A stretch of DNA of 64,000 nt, from the NCBI RefSeq assembly GCF_002287065.1, contig NZ_NSJZ01000006.1, positions 1 through 64,000 of the forward strand, given 5' to 3'. The notes beneath the pieces were generated by a model. It searched no databases. It was not told where the DNA came from and saw only the letters and a program-made list of their open reading frames with translations. How positions within the stretch are numbered: the stretch's first letter is position 1; the number at the start of each line of letters is the position of its first letter. This stretch comes from Paracoccus salipaludis (GTDB taxonomy: Bacteria; Pseudomonadota; Alphaproteobacteria; Rhodobacterales; Rhodobacteraceae). The position numbers were made by a program, and so were the translations under genes. Shown here piece by piece: positions 20,267-29,265 of this stretch.

Positions 20267-20341
20267 CTTCCCTTTTCTTTTCCTGCTGCTTCCGTTTCCC
20301 CGGTGGATGTGGCACGTCTTTGGCCCAGACATGGGGCGACG

Positions 20342-20995
20342 ATGCTGATCATCCATCACCTGAACGAAAGTCGCTCGCAGCGGGTGATCTGGCTGGCCGA
20401 GGAGTTGGGCCTGCCCTACCGCATCCAGCATCACAGCCGCGGGTCGGACTATCTTGCGCCGGAAAGCCTGAAGCGCCTGCACCCCCTGGGCAAGGCCCCG
20501 CTGGTGGAACGCGACGGCCAGATCCTGGCGGAAACCGGCTTCATCGTGGAAACCCTTGCGCGCGGCACCGACCTGCTGGCCGAGGGGCCCGCCGGGGACG
20601 CGGTGCGCTATTGGCTGCATTACGCCGAGGGTTCGGCCATGCCGCCGCTGGTGATGAAGCTGGTGCTGTCCAAGGTGCCGGATAGCGCGCCCCGCCTCAT
20701 GCGTCCCGTTGCCCGTGCGCTGGTGGCCGGGGTTAACAAGGCTTACCTCGGCCGTGAACTCGACCGCCATGCCGCCTTCTGGGAACAGACGCTTGCCCGC
20801 AGCGGCTGGTTCGCGGGCGACCGCCTGACCGCCGCCGACGTGATGATGAGCTTTCCGGTCGAGATGGCGGCCCTGCGTTCCGACCTTTCCACGCGGCCCG
20901 CCACGCGCGACTGGCTGACCCGGATCCACGCCCGTCCCGCCTATGTCCGGGCCCTGCAGGCGGGCGGCCCCTACAGCGGCGCGGCCGCAGGTTGA
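20342..20995 (+). CDS. Glutathione S-transferase family protein
   Basis: The 217-residue protein has a thioredoxin-like N-terminal domain starting [26 protein letters not shown], with the serine-rich SRS segment after the first strand as likely glutathione-activating residue, the cis-proline block [10 protein letters not shown], and LAETGFIVE at the glutathione site. The C-terminal helical domain includes [19 protein letters not shown]. Role and substrate are unknown. The stop overlaps the proA start (TGATG), so the two are probably translated together, a pairing with no obvious metabolic reason. Confidence 0.9.
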   Translation: MLIIHHLNESRSQRVIWLAEELGLPYRIQHHSRGSDYLAPESLKRLHPLGKAPLVERDGQILAETGFIVETLARGTDLLAEGPAGDAVRYWLHYAEGSAMPPLVMKLVLSKVPDSAPRLMRPVARALVAGVNKAYLGRELDRHAAFWEQTLARSGWFAGDRLTAADVMMSFPVEMAALRSDLSTRPATRDWLTRIHARPAYVRALQAGGPYSGAAAG

Positions 20996-22269
20996 TGACG
21001 ATGAACGACATGACCGAGACCCCCGAAGACCTGATCGCCCGCATGGGCGCCTCTGCCCGCGACGCGGCGATCCAGTTGGCGCAGGCCCCGTCCGATCAGA
21101 AGGACGCCGCCCTGAATGCCGCCGCCGATGCGATCCTGCTGGCGGAAGCCACGATCACGCAGGCCAATGCCGAGGATCTGGCCTATGCCGCCGAAAAGGG
21201 CCTGTCGGCGGCGATGACCGACCGCCTGCGGCTGGACCCCGCCCGCATCCGCGCCATCGCCGACGGGCTGCGCACCGTGGCTGCCCAGCCCGACCCGGTG
21301 GGTCGCGTGCTGGCCGAATGGGACCGGCCCAACGGGTTGCATATCCGGCGCGTGGCGACGCCCATCGGCGTGCTGGGCGTGATCTACGAAAGTCGCCCGA
21401 ACGTCACCGCCGACGCGGGCGCGCTTGCGCTGAAATCCGGCAATGCCGTGATCCTGCGCGGAGGCACGGACAGCATCCATTCCTCGGCCGCGATCCAGCG
21501 CTGCATGGCGCAGGGCCTGCGGCAGGCGGGCCTGCCCGAAGCCGCCATCCAGATCGTGCCCACCCGCGACCGTGCGGCGGTGACGGCCATGCTGCGGGCG
21601 CAGGGATTGATCGACGTCATCATCCCGCGCGGCGGCAAGGGCCTTGTCGGGCTGGTGCAGGCCGAGGCACGGGTGCCCGTCTTCGCTCACCTCGAAGGCA
21701 TCTGCCATGTTTACGCGGATGGCGCGGCCGACCTCGACAAGGCCCGCCGTGTCGTGCTGAACGCGAAGACACGCCGCACCGGCATCTGCGGCGCCGCCGA
21801 ATGCCTGCTGATCGACCGCGCCTTTTACGGGACGTATGGCGACATCCTGATCCGGGACCTTCTGGAAGCGGGCGTCGAGGTGCGGGCCGAGGGCGAACTG
21901 GCCGAGGTTCCCGGCACCGTTCCCGCCCGGCCCGACGACTTCGGGCGCGAGTTCCTGGACAGCATCATCGCCGCGCGGCTGGTGGACGGCGTGGACGAGG
22001 CCATCGCCCATATCCGCCGCCATGGCTCGGGCCATACCGAGTCGATCCTGACCGAGGAAGACGCCGTGGCAGAGCGCTTCTTCCGCGGCCTCGACTCGGC
22101 CATCCTGATGCGGAACGCCTCGACCCAGTTCGCGGACGGGGGCGAGTTCGGGATGGGCGCCGAGATCGGCATCGCCACGGGCAAGCTGCATGCGCGCGGC
22201 CCTGTGGGGGCCGAGCAGCTGACCAGTTTCAAGTACCTGGTGACCGGCGACGGGACGATCCGGGGCTGA
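20995..22269 (+). CDS. proA: Gamma-glutamyl phosphate reductase
   Basis: ProA reduces gamma-glutamyl phosphate with NADPH, the second step of proline synthesis. The 424-residue length is typical. The aldehyde-dehydrogenase-fold core is clear: [35 protein letters not shown], and the catalytic cysteine C265 in [12 protein letters not shown]. The start is the ATG overlapping the GST stop; a second ATG two codons downstream is also possible. The partner proB is not in the window. It ends three bases from the convergent chpT. Confidence 0.96.
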   Translation: MTMNDMTETPEDLIARMGASARDAAIQLAQAPSDQKDAALNAAADAILLAEATITQANAEDLAYAAEKGLSAAMTDRLRLDPARIRAIADGLRTVAAQPDPVGRVLAEWDRPNGLHIRRVATPIGVLGVIYESRPNVTADAGALALKSGNAVILRGGTDSIHSSAAIQRCMAQGLRQAGLPEAAIQIVPTRDRAAVTAMLRAQGLIDVIIPRGGKGLVGLVQAEARVPVFAHLEGICHVYADGAADLDKARRVVLNAKTRRTGICGAAECLLIDRAFYGTYGDILIRDLLEAGVEVRAEGELAEVPGTVPARPDDFGREFLDSIIAARLVDGVDEAIAHIRRHGSGHTESILTEEDAVAERFFRGLDSAILMRNASTQFADGGEFGMGAEIGIATGKLHARGPVGAEQLTSFKYLVTGDGTIRG

Positions 22270-22272
22270 GCG

Positions 22273-22920
22273 TCAGAAGCTGATCTCGGCCCCGCCGGCA
22301 TCCACCTTCCAGGCGATGGGAAGGCGATGATCGGCCGCCAGGGTCCCCAGGACGGCGAAATGCACCTCGGAGGGCGCGGGACTGGGGTTCTGGCCCGGGC
22401 CCGCGTCCAGCCAGCGCCACAGCGAAGGCTCGGGCCGGGTGCGCGAGGCATGGCCCGCCAGCCGCCAGCCCTGCCCCTTGCGGGCGACAGTCACCTTTCC
22501 GCCCCAGGGCATCGCCGAGTCCATGCACATCAGCGCAAGCAGCAGCATCCGCGTCTCGATCCGCGAGGCGTCTCCGCCGCCCTCGACCTCCACCGTCAGC
22601 CGTGCGTCCCGGGCATAGCCCTGCGCAAGCTGGGTGATCTCGGCCACGGCGACGCGCTGGTCCGCCGGCGCATGGCCGAAGGCCATCCGGTAGTAGCGCA
22701 CCCGCGACCGCGCCGCGCGCACGCTGTCCCCGATCAGCGTCAGTTCCGGCGAATTGGCAAGTCCGGGATGGTCGCCCGACATCTCGAGCAGCTCGACGCC
22801 GTTGCCGATCGCGCCCAGAGGAGAAACAAGGTCGTGGCACAGCCGCGCCGCGACCAGGCTGGCAAGACCCGCACCGGTCGTGGTGTCCAACGGTTCCACC
22901 GGGATTGTGACCGGGTTCAT
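22273..22920 (-). CDS. chpT: Histidine phosphotransferase ChpT
   Basis: The 215-residue protein matches ChpT: LVAARLCHDLVSPLGAIGNGVELL places the phosphorylated histidine at H29, followed by a helical hairpin and a degenerate HATPase-like domain. ChpT passes phosphate from the kinase CckA to CtrA and CpdR, controlling cell cycle in Caulobacter and motility or gene-transfer-agent genes in Rhodobacteraceae. It is divergent from the DUF3553 gene with 42 bases between the starts, leaving little room for regulation. No cckA or ctrA gene is in the window. Confidence 0.88.
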   Translation of the reverse strand: MNPVTIPVEPLDTTTGAGLASLVAARLCHDLVSPLGAIGNGVELLEMSGDHPGLANSPELTLIGDSVRAARSRVRYYRMAFGHAPADQRVAVAEITQLAQGYARDARLTVEVEGGGDASRIETRMLLLALMCMDSAMPWGGKVTVARKGQGWRLAGHASRTRPEPSLWRWLDAGPGQNPSPAPSEVHFAVLGTLAADHRLPIAWKVDAGGAEISF

Positions 22921-22962
22921 CGTCCGCTAGCCTCCGCAGGCCCGCCAAGCGAAGGAAGGCCG

Positions 22963-23142
22963 ATGACCATAGAAATCCTCGAACCCGGAATGCTGGTCCG
23001 CAACCGCGAGGCGCCCGAGTGGGGCGTGGGACAGGTGCAGTCCCGCATCGGCGAACGGGTGACGGTCAACTTTCCTGAAATGGGAAAGCAGGTTCTGGAC
23101 GGCCGCAGGGTTCGCCTGGAACTGGTCACGGACAACTCCTAA
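22963..23142 (+). CDS. Small DUF3553 protein
   Basis: The 59-residue product, MTIEILEPGMLVRNREAPEW onward, has the beta-rich pattern PGMLVRNREAPEWGVGQV and VTVNFPEMGKQVL of the DUF3553 family, a small fold related to the nucleic-acid-binding modules that follow UvrD-type helicases. No function is established. The site GAAGGAAGG precedes the ATG. It faces away from chpT. Confidence 0.8.
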   Translation: MTIEILEPGMLVRNREAPEWGVGQVQSRIGERVTVNFPEMGKQVLDGRRVRLELVTDNS

Positions 23143-23272
23143 CTCGATAAAATTCAATTGAGTTCATGACTTCCTTGCAACCATTAAGCGTGTCAAGCGG
23201 ATTTCCGCCGACGATGATGTCGTCGCATCAGGGCTGCAGCCCCTTTGCAACGCAGCCGCATGGGAGTGCGTC

Positions 23273-24055
23273 ATGAAGGCCGATCCGGGCTGGCTGTCCG
23301 TCCGTCTCGCAGCCGACGAGCATGATCTGCACGCCGCGCAACGCCTGCGTTACCGCGTCTTCGTCAAGGAACTCGGCGGTGACGGCCCGCTGGTCGATCA
23401 CGCGGCCCGGCTTGAACGGGACGAGTTCGATGCAGTCGTGGACCACCTGCTGCTGGTCGATACCCGCCGCGACCCGGCCGGGGGCGATCACGTCGTCGGC
23501 GCCTACCGCCTTTTGCGCAGCGACGTCGCCGAAGGCTTCGGGCGCTACTACTGCGACGACGAATACGACCTGACGCCGCTGCGCGCCTCGGGCCGCCGCA
23601 TGGTGGAACTCGGGCGGTCCTGCGTGGACCCCGATTTCCGGGGCGGCTCGGGGATGTTCCTGCTGTGGAACGCGCTGGCCGACTATGTGCTGGACCACGG
23701 GATCGAGATCCTGTTCGGCGTCGCCAGCTTCCACGGCACGGATGTCGCGCCGCTGGCGCAGGCGCTGTCCTGGCTGCATCACCATCACCTTGCGCCGCCT
23801 GACCTGCGCCCCGTCGCGCGGGGGCCGCAGTTCCAGCGGATGGACCTCGTGCCCTCGGATCAGCTTGACCGGCGTGCTGCGATGGCGGCGATGCCCGCGC
23901 TGATCAAGGCCTACCTGCGGCTGGGCGGCGTCGTGGGCGAAGGGGCGTGGATCGACCGCGCCTTCAACACCACCGACGTCTTCCTGCTGATGGACACCGC
24001 AGCCATGTCGGACCGGCACCGGAAATACTATCAGGATCGCTGGCAGGGCGCATGA
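23273..24055 (+). CDS. olsB: Ornithine N-acyltransferase (OlsB family)
   Basis: The 260-residue protein is a GNAT-type acyltransferase of the OlsB/hemolysin-like family: RLRYRVFVKELGGDG at the N-terminus, VVGAYRLLR, ELGRSCVDPDFRGG, and FGVASFHGTD. OlsB transfers a 3-hydroxyacyl chain from acyl carrier protein to the alpha-amino group of ornithine, giving lyso-ornithine lipid. Its stop overlaps the start of the next gene by four bases (ATGA), the expected olsB-olsA arrangement. The roughly 130 bases upstream are AT-richer than the flanks and probably hold the promoter. Confidence 0.92.
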   Translation: MKADPGWLSVRLAADEHDLHAAQRLRYRVFVKELGGDGPLVDHAARLERDEFDAVVDHLLLVDTRRDPAGGDHVVGAYRLLRSDVAEGFGRYYCDDEYDLTPLRASGRRMVELGRSCVDPDFRGGSGMFLLWNALADYVLDHGIEILFGVASFHGTDVAPLAQALSWLHHHHLAPPDLRPVARGPQFQRMDLVPSDQLDRRAAMAAMPALIKAYLRLGGVVGEGAWIDRAFNTTDVFLLMDTAAMSDRHRKYYQDRWQGA

Positions 24056-24903
24056 CGGCCCCGCACGACGCCGATCCTGCCCCCCAGCGCGGCTTCTCGG
24101 GCACATGGAGGGGGGAGCCGCCCCCCCTGCCGCCCCGGCCGACGCCTCTTGGCTGGCTGCTGGTCGCCCTGCGGGGAACGGCGGTCATCTCTGTCCTGAT
24201 GGCTGGCGTTCTTCTGATCCTGCCGATGCGCGCCGCCGAAAGCCTGGCCGCCGGCCGCCGCCGCCCTGTCACCGGCCCTTGGGTTCAGGGCGTGTGCCGC
24301 CTGTGCCTGTGGCTTCTGGGCATCCGCTGGCGCAGGCAGGGCCGGCCGATGCGGGGTGCAGGGGCGATGGTGGCCAACCATTCCAGCTGGCTGGACATCT
24401 TCGCCCTGAACGCGGCGGCGCCGGTCTTCTTCGTCAGCAAGGCCGAGGTTTCCGGCTGGCCCGGCATCAACGTCCTGACCCGCGTGACCGAGACGCATTT
24501 CGTCACCCGCGATCCGCGCCTTGCGCGGCAGCAGGCGGCCCAGTTTGCGGAACGGACCGCGCTCGGCCACCGGCTGCTGTTCTTCCCCGAGGGCACCAGC
24601 ACCGATGGCCGCCGCGTCCTGCCCTTCAAGCCAACCCTGTTCCAGGCCTTCCTTGACCCCGCGCTGCCGCCGGGCCTTGCGATCCAGCCGGTCAGCGTCT
24701 GCTACGAGGCGCCCGCGGGGCGCGACCCGCGCTTTTACGGGTGGTGGGGCGACATGGACCTCGGGCCCCATCTGCTTGCGGTGCTGGCGCAGCCCCGGCA
24801 GGGCCGCATCACCGTCACCCTGCACCCGCCGGCTCCCGTCGCGGGTCACGACCGCAAGTCACTGGCCGCAGCGGCCGAGCACGCCGTCCGCTCGGCCGCC
24901 TAG
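24052..24903 (+). CDS. olsA: Lyso-ornithine lipid O-acyltransferase (OlsA family)
   Basis: The 283-residue PlsC-like acyltransferase carries the HX4D motif in NHSSWLD and the FFPEGTSTDG motif of glycerolipid acyltransferases. A hydrophobic segment (WLLVALRGTAVISVLMAGVL, about residues 35-55) should anchor it in the inner membrane. It acylates the hydroxyl group of lyso-ornithine lipid, completing this phosphorus-free lipid. Overlap with olsB by four bases indicates one operon. The N-terminal 30 residues are proline-rich and longer than usual. Confidence 0.92.
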   Translation: MTAPHDADPAPQRGFSGTWRGEPPPLPPRPTPLGWLLVALRGTAVISVLMAGVLLILPMRAAESLAAGRRRPVTGPWVQGVCRLCLWLLGIRWRRQGRPMRGAGAMVANHSSWLDIFALNAAAPVFFVSKAEVSGWPGINVLTRVTETHFVTRDPRLARQQAAQFAERTALGHRLLFFPEGTSTDGRRVLPFKPTLFQAFLDPALPPGLAIQPVSVCYEAPAGRDPRFYGWWGDMDLGPHLLAVLAQPRQGRITVTLHPPAPVAGHDRKSLAAAAEHAVRSAA

Positions 24904-24906
24904 AGG

Positions 24907-26685
24907 TTACAGCGGCCAGACCAGCGGGATCATCAGGCAGGCGGCGATCCCCGTCACGATGTCCAGCGGGATGCCCAGCCGCATGAAGTCGGTGAACCTG
25001 TAGCCTCCGGGCCCATAGACCATCATGTGCGTCTGATAGCCGATGGGCGTGGCGAATGCGACCGAGGCCGAGAACATCACCGCGACGACAAAGGGGCGCG
25101 GGTCATGCCCGAGCTGCGTGGCAAGCTCGATGGCGATGGGCGTCAGGATCACCGCGACCGCGTTGTTCGACAGGATCTCGGTCATGACCAGCCCGAGGAA
25201 ATAGACCGCGATCAGCGTCCAGAAGGGACTGAGGCCCGACAGCGACGGCGCCACGGCATCCACGATCAGCTTGACCGCGCCCGTGGCCTCCAGCGCCTCG
25301 CCGATGACCAGCATGGCGAAGATCAGCGCCAGTAGCCGCGCCTCGACGAAGCCGAAGGCCTCGTCGGGGTCCACGCAACCGGTGATCAGGACGACGGCCG
25401 CGGCCAGGAACGCCAGCCCCATGATGGGCGCCACGTCCAGCGCGGCCAGCAGCACGACGGCCAGCAGGGCGGCCGTGGCGATGGGCGCATGGCGGCGGCG
25501 GAAGGCCTTGGTCGTCGGGTGCGACACGTCCACCAGGTCCATGTCGGCGGCCAGGCGGGCAATGTCCTCGCGCGCGCCTTCCAGCAGCAGCGTGTCGCCC
25601 ACCCGGATCTCCAGGTCGTCGAGCTGCCGACCGATATTCTGGTTCCGGCGATGCGCGGCGATGGGGTAAACGCCGTAGCGGCGGCGCAGGCGCAGGTCGC
25701 CCAGGCGCCGTCCGATCATCCGCGCGCCGGGCGAGATCAGCACCTCGACCATCTCGGTCTGGACCGATGACAGCTTGTCGAGCGTCCGCAGCGACTTGTC
25801 CTGCTGCATTTCCAGCAGATCGGCCATCCCCGACCTCAGCACGACGCGGTCGCCGGCCTCGAGCACGACCTCGGCCATGTTGCGGCGCAGCGAGGCGTCG
25901 CCCCTCAGCACGTCGATGACGCGCACGCCTTCGCGCTGGAAGATCTTCACGTCGGCGATGCCCATGCCGACGATGTTGCTGTCTTCGGGGATCGCGATCT
26001 CGGTGAAATAGCGCATCTGCGAGCGGTCGGTCAGGAACGAGGCCATGGAGCCCCGGTCGGGCAGCAGCCGCCATCCGACCAGCGCGATGAAGGTGGCACC
26101 CGCCGCCGTCACGGCCAGCCCCACGGGGGCGATGTCGAAGATGCCGAAGGGTTCCAGTCCGCGGGCGCGCACGACGCCGTCCACCAGCAGGTTGGTCGAG
26201 GTGCCGATCAGGGTGATCATGCCCCCCATGACCGTGAAGTAGCTCAGCGGCATCAGCAGCTTGGAAGGCGAGATGCCCGCCTTGCGCGCAACCTGGATGA
26301 CGATGGGGATCATCACCGCCACGACGGGCGTGTTGTTCATGATGGCCGAGGCAACGCAGACGAAGGCGAACATCGCGGCAATGGTCATCAGCGGCTGGAT
26401 ATCGGCCCGCGAGGACACGATCCGGCTCAGGTGGTCCAGCGCCCCGGTGCGAAGAAGGCCGCCCATGATGATGAACATGAAGGCGATGGTCCAGGGCGCG
26501 CTGTTGGACAGCACCCCGACCGCATCGTCGAAAGGCGCAAGCCCCAGCACCAGCATCAGCGCCGCGACGCCGACCGCGATCACCTCGGGGGGATGGCGTT
26601 CGCGCACGAACATCACGAACATCAGGGCAATGATGACAAGAGTGGTGATGGCGGCAGTCTGGCCGGTCAACGCGATGCCGAACAT
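24907..26685 (-). CDS. SLC13/DASS-type transporter with two TrkA-C domains
   Basis: The 592-residue inner-membrane protein has membrane helices in two halves (about residues 1-200 and 395-592) around a cytoplasmic region of two TrkA-C (RCK_C) modules (about 215-380). Motifs such as IMNNTPVVAVMIPIV, GTSTNLLVDG and SNNAVAVILTPIAIELA mark the divalent anion:sodium symporter fold with its paired SNT-like substrate sites. Proteins of this layout import sulfate or related sulfur anions in some organisms; the substrate here is not fixed. ATG at 26685 is preferred over an upstream TTG. It ends three bases from olsA. Confidence 0.88.
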   Translation of the reverse strand: MFGIALTGQTAAITTLVIIALMFVMFVRERHPPEVIAVGVAALMLVLGLAPFDDAVGVLSNSAPWTIAFMFIIMGGLLRTGALDHLSRIVSSRADIQPLMTIAAMFAFVCVASAIMNNTPVVAVMIPIVIQVARKAGISPSKLLMPLSYFTVMGGMITLIGTSTNLLVDGVVRARGLEPFGIFDIAPVGLAVTAAGATFIALVGWRLLPDRGSMASFLTDRSQMRYFTEIAIPEDSNIVGMGIADVKIFQREGVRVIDVLRGDASLRRNMAEVVLEAGDRVVLRSGMADLLEMQQDKSLRTLDKLSSVQTEMVEVLISPGARMIGRRLGDLRLRRRYGVYPIAAHRRNQNIGRQLDDLEIRVGDTLLLEGAREDIARLAADMDLVDVSHPTTKAFRRRHAPIATAALLAVVLLAALDVAPIMGLAFLAAAVVLITGCVDPDEAFGFVEARLLALIFAMLVIGEALEATGAVKLIVDAVAPSLSGLSPFWTLIAVYFLGLVMTEILSNNAVAVILTPIAIELATQLGHDPRPFVVAVMFSASVAFATPIGYQTHMMVYGPGGYRFTDFMRLGIPLDIVTGIAACLMIPLVWPL

Positions 26686-26773
26686 GCGGGAAACCTCGTG
26701 CTGCAATCCGCGGTAGAGCGGCGGAGGCGACGGATGCCCGATTTCCGGACAGGCCGCAAGGAAGGGGACGCCT

Positions 26774-27583
26774 TCAGGCGGCGGGTTGCAGCCGCCCGCC
26801 GTCGCGCACTGGCCGGATTTCGGTGGCCAGACCGGTACGGTCGTCGGTGACCACCAGCACGCCCGACAGGGTGGCCTCGCCCTCGGCCGGGGTGAAGCGG
26901 TCGCGCCCCATGCCGGTCAGGAAGCGGCGCATCGGCTCGGCCTTGTCCATGCCGATGACGCTGTCATAGTCGCCGCACATTCCGGCGTCGGACTGATAGG
27001 CCGTGCCGCGCGACAGGATCTGCGCATCGGCAGTGGGCACATGCGTATGGGTGCCAACGACAAGGCTCGCGCGGCCGTCGCAGAAATGGCCCATCGCCAT
27101 TTTCTCGCTGGTGGCCTCGGCGTGGAAATCCACCACCGCCGCCTGCACCAGCCCGCCCGGAGGATGGGCGCGCAGCACCTGGTCCACCGCGCTGAAGGGG
27201 TCGTCGAAGGGTCGCTTCATGAAGACCTGCCCCAGCGCCTGGACCACCAGCACCTTGCGGCCGCGCCCGTCCTGGAAGACCCGGTGGCCCCGGCCCGGCG
27301 CCTCGCGGGCAAAGTTCAGCGGCCGCAGGACGCGCGGCTCCTCGGCCACGAAGGACAGCATGTCCTTCTGGTCGAACGCGTGGTCGCCCAGGGTGATGCA
27401 GTCGGCACCCGCGTCGAGGATCAGCCGCGCATGAGGGCCCGTCAGGCCCATGCCGCCGCTCGCGTTCTCGCCATTGACGATCGTGAAGTCGGCCTTCAGC
27501 CGCGCCTTCAGCCCCGCCAGCCGTTCCGTGATCGCCCGCCGACCCGACCGGCCCATCACGTCGCCAAGAAAGAGGATTCGCAT
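26774..27583 (-). CDS. ymdB: YmdB-family metallophosphoesterase
   Basis: The 269-residue protein has the TIGR00282/YmdB pattern: MRILFLGDVMGRSGR, VNGENASGGMGL, ITLGDHAFDQKD, VDFHAEATSEK and VVGTHTHVPTADA, which supply the Asp, Asn and His ligands of a di-iron centre. YmdB of Bacillus hydrolyses 2',3'-cyclic nucleotides and affects the switch between motility and biofilm. It precedes the SLC13-type transporter on the same strand by 88 bases and is divergent from rarD. Confidence 0.92.
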   Translation of the reverse strand: MRILFLGDVMGRSGRRAITERLAGLKARLKADFTIVNGENASGGMGLTGPHARLILDAGADCITLGDHAFDQKDMLSFVAEEPRVLRPLNFAREAPGRGHRVFQDGRGRKVLVVQALGQVFMKRPFDDPFSAVDQVLRAHPPGGLVQAAVVDFHAEATSEKMAMGHFCDGRASLVVGTHTHVPTADAQILSRGTAYQSDAGMCGDYDSVIGMDKAEPMRRFLTGMGRDRFTPAEGEATLSGVLVVTDDRTGLATEIRPVRDGGRLQPAA

Positions 27584-27716
27584 GGGGCAGGGTTACTCCT
27601 GCGCAAGGGTCGACTCAAGCATCGTGGCGGGGAATGCCTTCCGCGGAACGGAAAGCCCCGGATCGGCCGAAAGTCTCCCCTCGCCACTGCCATGGGGCCG
27701 CGCTATCGAAGGCGGC

Positions 27717-28592
27717 ATGAGCCCCCAAGATTCCCCCCGAGGACTTGCCCTTGCGATCGGCGCCTACCTGGTCTGGGGGCTGATGCCGTTGTATCTGCAC
27801 AGCCTTGCCCATGTGCCGGCGGCCGAGGTGATCGCGCACCGCATCCTGTGGTCCCTGCCGATCGCGCTGGTGGTGCTGCGCCACAACGGGCAGGTCGGAA
27901 CCGTGGTGGAGACGCTGCGCCAGCCGCGGCTTGTGGCGATGGCGGGTCTGACGGCGGTGCTGATCTCGGCCAACTGGCTGGTCTATGTCTGGGCGGTATC
28001 GAACGGCCAGGCGCTGCAGGCCGCGCTGGGCTATTACATCAACCCGCTGTTCAACATCCTTCTTGGCTGGGGCCTGCTGGGCGAACGGTTGAGCCGCCCG
28101 CAACTTGGCGCGGTCGCGCTGGCGGCTGTGGCCGTCGCCCTGCTGACCGTCGCCTCCGGAGAGCTGCCGGTCGTCGCGCTGTCGCTGACGCTGACCTGGG
28201 GCATCTACGCCTACTGCAAGCGCCGCCTGCCGCTGCCCCCGAACGAGGGCTTCACCGTCGAGGTGCTGCTGCTGCTCGTGCCCTCGCTGGCCTATGTGCT
28301 GTGGCTGTCCGCGACGGGCCAGAGCCATTTCGGCGCGAACCTGCATGACACGCTGCTGCTTGCGGGCACCGGCGTCATCACTGCCGGGCCGCTGATGCTT
28401 TATGCGAACGGCGCGAAGCTGGTCCGCCTGTCCACCATGGGCGTGCTGCAATACATCGCGCCGACGATGGTCTTCCTGATCGCCGTGCTTGCCTTTGGCG
28501 AGCCGTTCGGCGGCGTCCAGCAGGTCGCCTTCCCGCTGATCTGGGCCGCGCTGGTTCTTTACACCCTGACGCTGATCCCGCGCCGGGCCTGA
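27717..28592 (+). CDS. rarD: RarD/EamA-family transporter
   Basis: The 291-residue protein has ten predicted membrane helices and the RarD signature blocks: GAYLVWGLMPLYLHSL, HRILWSLPIALVVL, NWLVYVWAVSNGQALQAALGYYINPL, ERLSRPQLGAVALA, and LQYIAPTMVFLIAVLAFGEPF. RarD proteins are drug/metabolite-superfamily permeases. Chloramphenicol sensitivity gave the name, but the natural substrate is unknown. The ATG at 27717 opens the first helix; longer frames upstream are not supported. Confidence 0.9.
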   Translation: MSPQDSPRGLALAIGAYLVWGLMPLYLHSLAHVPAAEVIAHRILWSLPIALVVLRHNGQVGTVVETLRQPRLVAMAGLTAVLISANWLVYVWAVSNGQALQAALGYYINPLFNILLGWGLLGERLSRPQLGAVALAAVAVALLTVASGELPVVALSLTLTWGIYAYCKRRLPLPPNEGFTVEVLLLLVPSLAYVLWLSATGQSHFGANLHDTLLLAGTGVITAGPLMLYANGAKLVRLSTMGVLQYIAPTMVFLIAVLAFGEPFGGVQQVAFPLIWAALVLYTLTLIPRRA

Positions 28593-28596
28593 CGTG

Positions 28597-29205
28597 TCAG
28601 TCCGCGTCCCGCTTGTGAAGGGCGACGCGCAGCCGGGGACGCGCGCGCACCGCCGTGAAGACGGCATCGACCGCCGCCTCGGCCACCAGCCCGACCATGG
28701 CCCCGGCCACGACATCCGTCAGGTGGTGCTTGGCGCGCGGCACCTGGACAAGCCCGACCACGCCTGCCGCCGCAAGCAGCGCGCCTTGGGCGCCCGGCGC
28801 CACGCGGCCGATGGCGCGGGCACCCGCAACCGCATCGGCGGTATGGCCGGAGGGGAAGGAATTGAAGTCATGCTCGTCCGGGCCGTTGAGGCCGGTTTCG
28901 TAATGCCCCTCGTCCAGCAGCTTGTTGGGACGGGTGCGCACGACTGCCGACTTGATCCGCCCCTTGATCTGCGTGGCGAGCCATAGCGAGGCAAGCGCCC
29001 TCGCCCCCCCTTCGGCAAGCCGCGGCTGGCGGGTCAGAAGTCCCGCGACGGTCGCCGCTGCCGCCAGCGTGAAGGCCGGAGGCTGGTCGCTGATCTCGCT
29101 GAGAAAGCCCAGGGCTTCGACAGCAGGATGGTCGCGCAGTTGCCCCGCCTCGACGGACAGGGCGACGTCGGCCTCGTGGATCGTGTCGATGATCGTGTCG
29201 CTCAT
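28597..29205 (-). CDS. PAP2-family phosphatase
   Basis: The 202-residue protein contains the three PAP2 catalytic motifs: KSAVVRTRP, FPSGHT, and VPRAKHHLTDVVAG, with the catalytic histidines in the last two. Members dephosphorylate phosphatidate, undecaprenyl pyrophosphate or lipid A. Hydrophobic segments around residues 40-85 and 120-165 indicate an inner-membrane enzyme. The glmS stop lies 60 bases upstream on the same strand. Confidence 0.88.
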   Translation of the reverse strand: MSDTIIDTIHEADVALSVEAGQLRDHPAVEALGFLSEISDQPPAFTLAAAATVAGLLTRQPRLAEGGARALASLWLATQIKGRIKSAVVRTRPNKLLDEGHYETGLNGPDEHDFNSFPSGHTADAVAGARAIGRVAPGAQGALLAAAGVVGLVQVPRAKHHLTDVVAGAMVGLVAEAAVDAVFTAVRARPRLRVALHKRDAD

Positions 29206-29265
29206 GCCGGATGAACCCGGCCGGCGTGCAAAGGTTGCCGCACGCCCGCCGGAATCAGGCGGCGA

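Noticed and set aside
29206..29265. glmS ribozyme near glmS
   Set aside because: The ribozyme would have to lie in the 5' leader of glmS, but glmS follows glmU by one base, leaving no leader.
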